A stretch of 64,000 nucleotides of DNA from Joostella atrarenae (lineage in GTDB: Bacteria > Bacteroidota > Bacteroidia > Flavobacteriales > Flavobacteriaceae), in NCBI RefSeq assembly GCF_021764745.1, contig NZ_JAETXX010000003.1, forward strand, positions 1 to 64,000, read 5' to 3'. This document shows positions 61,550 to 64,000 of the stretch, piece by piece; positions within the stretch are counted from its first letter, which is position 1, and each line of letters starts with the position of its first letter. The notes under the pieces are model-generated. The model did not search any database, was not told where the DNA came from, and saw nothing but the letters and a program-made list of their open reading frames with translations. The position numbers and the translations under genes are program-made.

Positions 61550-62233
61550 TTATTTATTTACCAAACTATTACCAAGACTTTTAACAGCATCAATTCTACT
61601 GAAATAATCTATTGATAATCCTTCAGCGTTCTTAAATAGTTGAGTTGTGCTTACGGTTTCTACTTGTGGTTTTTTTAATAAAAAAAGTTCGTTATCATGA
61701 AGGTTTAAAATAGTATTTGATGTAACATTTTGTTCAGCAATAAAACTTTCGAACATATTTAATTTAAGATCATGCATTTTTTGATCATAAAGACTTGAAG
61801 AAGACCAAAGATGCGGTATCGATTTACTTAAAAATTGAATGTGATTTTTAGTTCCGTCCCAAACTAACACTTGCAAAAAATCATCAATGAGAATTAAGGT
61901 GAATGGCTCTATGTTAGCTAACGAAACTGATTCTATAAATTCTAAGAACGAAGCATCCTTAAAAGACTCTAAAACAAAGTGCCCCCTACTTTTTGCATAA
62001 GGAGTTTTCCTTTCATGCTTAATAAAGCCTCCATTTAACAGGCAAGCAACTTTTGTAGTACCATTTGTAGCAATCCATGTACCTCCCTTTTCTTCATCTA
62101 TAGGCGCTTTTAACACTACATTTTTAGCGACCTTTATAGTTTGTGGAGGCAATGTCTTTCTATTTGGATCTTCATCTCGATTAGAAGTAAGGTAAAAACC
62201 CTCTTTGGTAGGAATATAGCTTACTGTGCACAT
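61550..62233 (-). CDS. NRDE-family (TANGO2-like) protein
   Basis: A 227-residue protein starting with M-C-T-V-S-Y-I-P and the defining L-T-S-N-R-D-E motif (residues about 16-22). A Cys at position 2 becomes N-terminal after Met removal, as in Ntn-type hydrolases. The mammalian homologue TANGO2 is linked with heme and lipid handling; the bacterial role is unknown. It overlaps the DinB-like gene by 13 bases. Confidence 0.88.
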   Translation of the reverse strand: MCTVSYIPTKEGFYLTSNRDEDPNRKTLPPQTIKVAKNVVLKAPIDEEKGGTWIATNGTTKVACLLNGGFIKHERKTPYAKSRGHFVLESFKDASFLEFIESVSLANIEPFTLILIDDFLQVLVWDGTKNHIQFLSKSIPHLWSSSSLYDQKMHDLKLNMFESFIAEQNVTSNTILNLHDNELFLLKKPQVETVSTTQLFKNAEGLSIDYFSRIDAVKSLGNSLVNK

Positions 62234-62751
62234 ATATTTTTATTTCTAATGGTAGAAACCGCAACCCCAACAGATTTATCCAAAGTAATAAGAGGGTCTA
62301 ACGCTTTTATACCTATTTTAATAATTGCAAGATGATGTATTGTATGTTCGATATTATAAATGAGCTCTCTTTTAACAGAAGTTGCCACATCTATTTTATT
62401 TAAAGAATCTAAAGTGCAATAACTCGTCTGTAGTACCAAGTCGACATTCAGGCTGAGTTTATTTACTTCTAATAAAATCTCATCTATTATTTTAATACAA
62501 TATTCTGGTGATACTTCAAGTTCCGAATCACGCTCACGATTATCGTAATTAACAATTCCACTTTCAATGCCAATTAGTAGACATTGATAAAACTCTATAA
62601 TATGACGAGCATGCATTCCTATTGAAGAATCGCTCAATAATGCTATAGGTTTTACAAATTGCTCTGAAGAAAGTTTTAGAATACTATTTTTAAGATGTAA
62701 TAAATTTATTTTAACAGTGTCATGAATCATCGGACAGTTATATTTTAACAT
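62221..62751 (-). CDS. DinB-like protein
   Basis: A 176-residue four-helix-bundle protein. Candidate metal ligands lie in M-H-A-R-H-I-I-E-F-Y-Q (residues about 47-57) and I-E-H-T-I-H-H-L-A (about 133-141). The function is unknown. Coupled to the NRDE gene by an overlap, the two probably work together in a small-molecule task. Confidence 0.8.
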   Translation of the reverse strand: MLKYNCPMIHDTVKINLLHLKNSILKLSSEQFVKPIALLSDSSIGMHARHIIEFYQCLLIGIESGIVNYDNRERDSELEVSPEYCIKIIDEILLEVNKLSLNVDLVLQTSYCTLDSLNKIDVATSVKRELIYNIEHTIHHLAIIKIGIKALDPLITLDKSVGVAVSTIRNKNICAQ

Positions 62752-62792
62752 AAGTGTTTCTAAAATTAGAATCCTTACATAATAAATTTACT

Positions 62793-62830
62793 AAAAAAGG
62801 GAGTTTGCAAATTTGCAAACTCCCTTTTTT
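62793..62830. terminator. Bidirectional terminator after the DUF5606 gene
   Basis: GGGAGTTTGCAA (62799-62810) pairs perfectly with the next TTTGCAAACTCCC half, ending at 62824, with six A before and six T after. Confidence 0.92.
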
Positions 62831-62852
62831 ATCAACATACTTATAAAACGTA

Positions 62853-63299
62853 CTATTCTGAAGCTTTATCTGCAGTAACTTCCGCTGCTTTCTCTTCTTC
62901 AGTTGTTTCTGCTTCGAAGTTGTTTAATCCTTTATCATGAAGTAAGTTATACCATTGTATTACTTTTTTAATATCACTAGGATATACTTTATCTTCATCA
63001 TAGTCAGGAAGTACTTCAAAAAAGTACTCTTCCAATTTTATTTTAGAATCTTTGTGACTAATGCTTGTTTTCTCTCCATTTTCTTTCTCCTTGATCTTAT
63101 TGAGAACATCACGAAGAGGAACTTCTTCCGTTAATGTATAGATGGCTATTTCTGAAAGTAAGCTAACGTTATTTCTTAAACCTACACTTATCTTCTTTCC
63201 ATCCAACAATGATTCAGCAACAAAACCTGATCTAGTTTGTGCCTTTAATTCATAAAGTCCTGGTTTCCCTGAAATGGCTAATATCTTATCTAAGCCCAT
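62853..63299 (-). CDS. DUF5606 protein
   Basis: A 148-residue protein with the conserved start M-G-L-D-K-I-L-A-I-S-G-K-P-G-L-Y-E-L, a beta barrel-like N-terminal half and an acidic tail (E-A-E-T-T-E-E-E-K-A). It lies directly after def, a stable gene order in Bacteroidota. Function unknown. Confidence 0.88.
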   Translation of the reverse strand: MGLDKILAISGKPGLYELKAQTRSGFVAESLLDGKKISVGLRNNVSLLSEIAIYTLTEEVPLRDVLNKIKEKENGEKTSISHKDSKIKLEEYFFEVLPDYDEDKVYPSDIKKVIQWYNLLHDKGLNNFEAETTEEEKAAEVTADKASE

Positions 63300-63356
63300 A
63301 AATTATAATTTTTTGAGATCGCAAATATCAATGCTTTGGTTATATTATCAAAACGT

Positions 63357-63947
63357 TTAACGTGCTTTTTTAGCATCTGGAAAACGCATTTTGTAATCTA
63401 TTCTTATTTTTCCTTTTGAAATATTAGTAAGCTTTCCTTTTAGAAGTCTTTTTTTAAGAGAAGACAGCTTATCTGTAAATAAAATTCCTTCAATATGATC
63501 GTATTCATGTTGAATTACTCGTGCAGCCAATCCATTATACTCCTCGACATGCTTATTAAAATCTGCATCGTAGTACTCAATTTTAATATTTGCTTTTCTA
63601 GAAATATCTTCACGGATATCTGGAATACTTAAACACCCTTCATTAAAAGCCCACTCCTCTCCAGTTTCTTCAACGATGGTAGGATTTATAAACGCCTTTT
63701 TGAGAGACCTAAGTGATTCTTTTTCTTCTTCTGAAAGATCATCATCATCAGCAAAAGCAGAAGCATCTATTACAAACAAACGTATTGGTAATCCTACCTG
63801 TGGTGCAGCTAAACCAACTCCATAAGCATTATACATGGTCTCGAACATACTATCAATAAGTTCGGCCAATTTAGGGTATTCTTGTGGAATGTCTTTAGCT
63901 ACCTTTCTTAGAACAGGATCACCATATGCTACAATTGGTAATATCAT
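63357..63947 (-). CDS. def: Peptide deformylase
   Basis: A 196-residue enzyme. All three motifs are complete: G-V-G-L-A-A-P-Q-V-G (residues about 43-52), E-G-C-L-S-I-P (about 103-109, metal Cys) and Q-H-E-Y-D-H-I-E-G (about 146-154, the metal histidines and catalytic Glu). It removes the formyl group from new proteins. The gene upstream lies beyond the window edge; 53 bases of AT-rich sequence remain. Confidence 0.96.
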   Translation of the reverse strand: MILPIVAYGDPVLRKVAKDIPQEYPKLAELIDSMFETMYNAYGVGLAAPQVGLPIRLFVIDASAFADDDDLSEEEKESLRSLKKAFINPTIVEETGEEWAFNEGCLSIPDIREDISRKANIKIEYYDADFNKHVEEYNGLAARVIQHEYDHIEGILFTDKLSSLKKRLLKGKLTNISKGKIRIDYKMRFPDAKKAR

Positions 63948-64000
63948 AATAACTATTAAAATTAAGATTGCAAAAATACAAAGTAATTCTAATAATGCTA

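Overview
The window is AT-rich DNA from a member of the Flavobacteriaceae (Bacteroidota), probably marine. Several things point there: -7 promoter boxes of the TAnnTTTG type, the lipobox and signal peptide style, a fused alpha/beta 2-oxoacid dehydrogenase E1, a bacillithiol-type YtxJ, DUF5606 beside peptide deformylase, and many DinB-like and NRDE proteins typical of this family. No rRNA or tRNA gene was seen.

Region 1 (1 to about 14,020) is the unusual part. It is an array of about a dozen short, mostly unrelated, mostly plus-strand genes separated by repeated 130-310 bp elements. Each element begins with an AAC-ending site just after a gene and ends with a GTT(A/G) site just before the next gene. 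For the best-preserved cassettes, the 8-10 bases at the start of a cassette are the exact reverse complement of the 8-10 bases at its end (for example GTTGTGTGCA before and TGCACACAAC after the HNH gene; GTTAGCTACA/TGTAGCTAAC; GTTGTCATTA/TAATGACAAC; GTTAGGCG/CGCCTAAC). This is the geometry of integron cassettes with attC sites (R'' = ..AAC, R' = GTT.., crossover after the G). Several elements can also fold through inner arms of 17-20 bases. The cargo includes a VanZ-like protein, a uracil-DNA-glycosylase-like protein, a HigB/HigA-type toxin-antitoxin pair, a TraB/GumN lipoprotein, an HNH endonuclease, a MORN-repeat protein, possible immunity-like proteins, a DUF1643 protein and a YcxB-like protein. 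One repeat class carries its own transcription terminator and a conserved promoter-like box. An intact IS3-family element (9194-10501) has inserted just behind one cassette boundary. Some cassettes are chimeric or frameshifted. No integrase gene is in the window and the array runs off its left edge.

Region 2 (14,081-22,250) looks like an accessory or stress block: a secreted cupin, a palindromic 43-bp tandem repeat array, DoxX, bestrophin, an EF-hand/YHYH lipoprotein, then a minus-strand cluster of DUF1275, a small membrane-anchored protein, a UspA-like protein and an OmpR-type two-component system. A pair of 11-bp-spaced direct repeats upstream of the usp gene is a good candidate site for that response regulator.

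Region 3 (22,391-64,000) is ordinary chromosomal housekeeping: recG, pheT, a fused 2-oxoacid dehydrogenase E1, mscS, guaC, holA, a glycosyltransferase, an OmpA lipoprotein, glyA, fahA, ytxJ, clpB, a TetR regulator, an MFS transporter, M48 protease, a glycogen/alpha-glucan pair (GH31 and glgB), msrB, PAP2, MATE, mazG, an ATP-grasp protein, NRDE and DinB-like proteins, DUF5606 and def. Convergent gene pairs are mostly separated by clear hairpin terminators.
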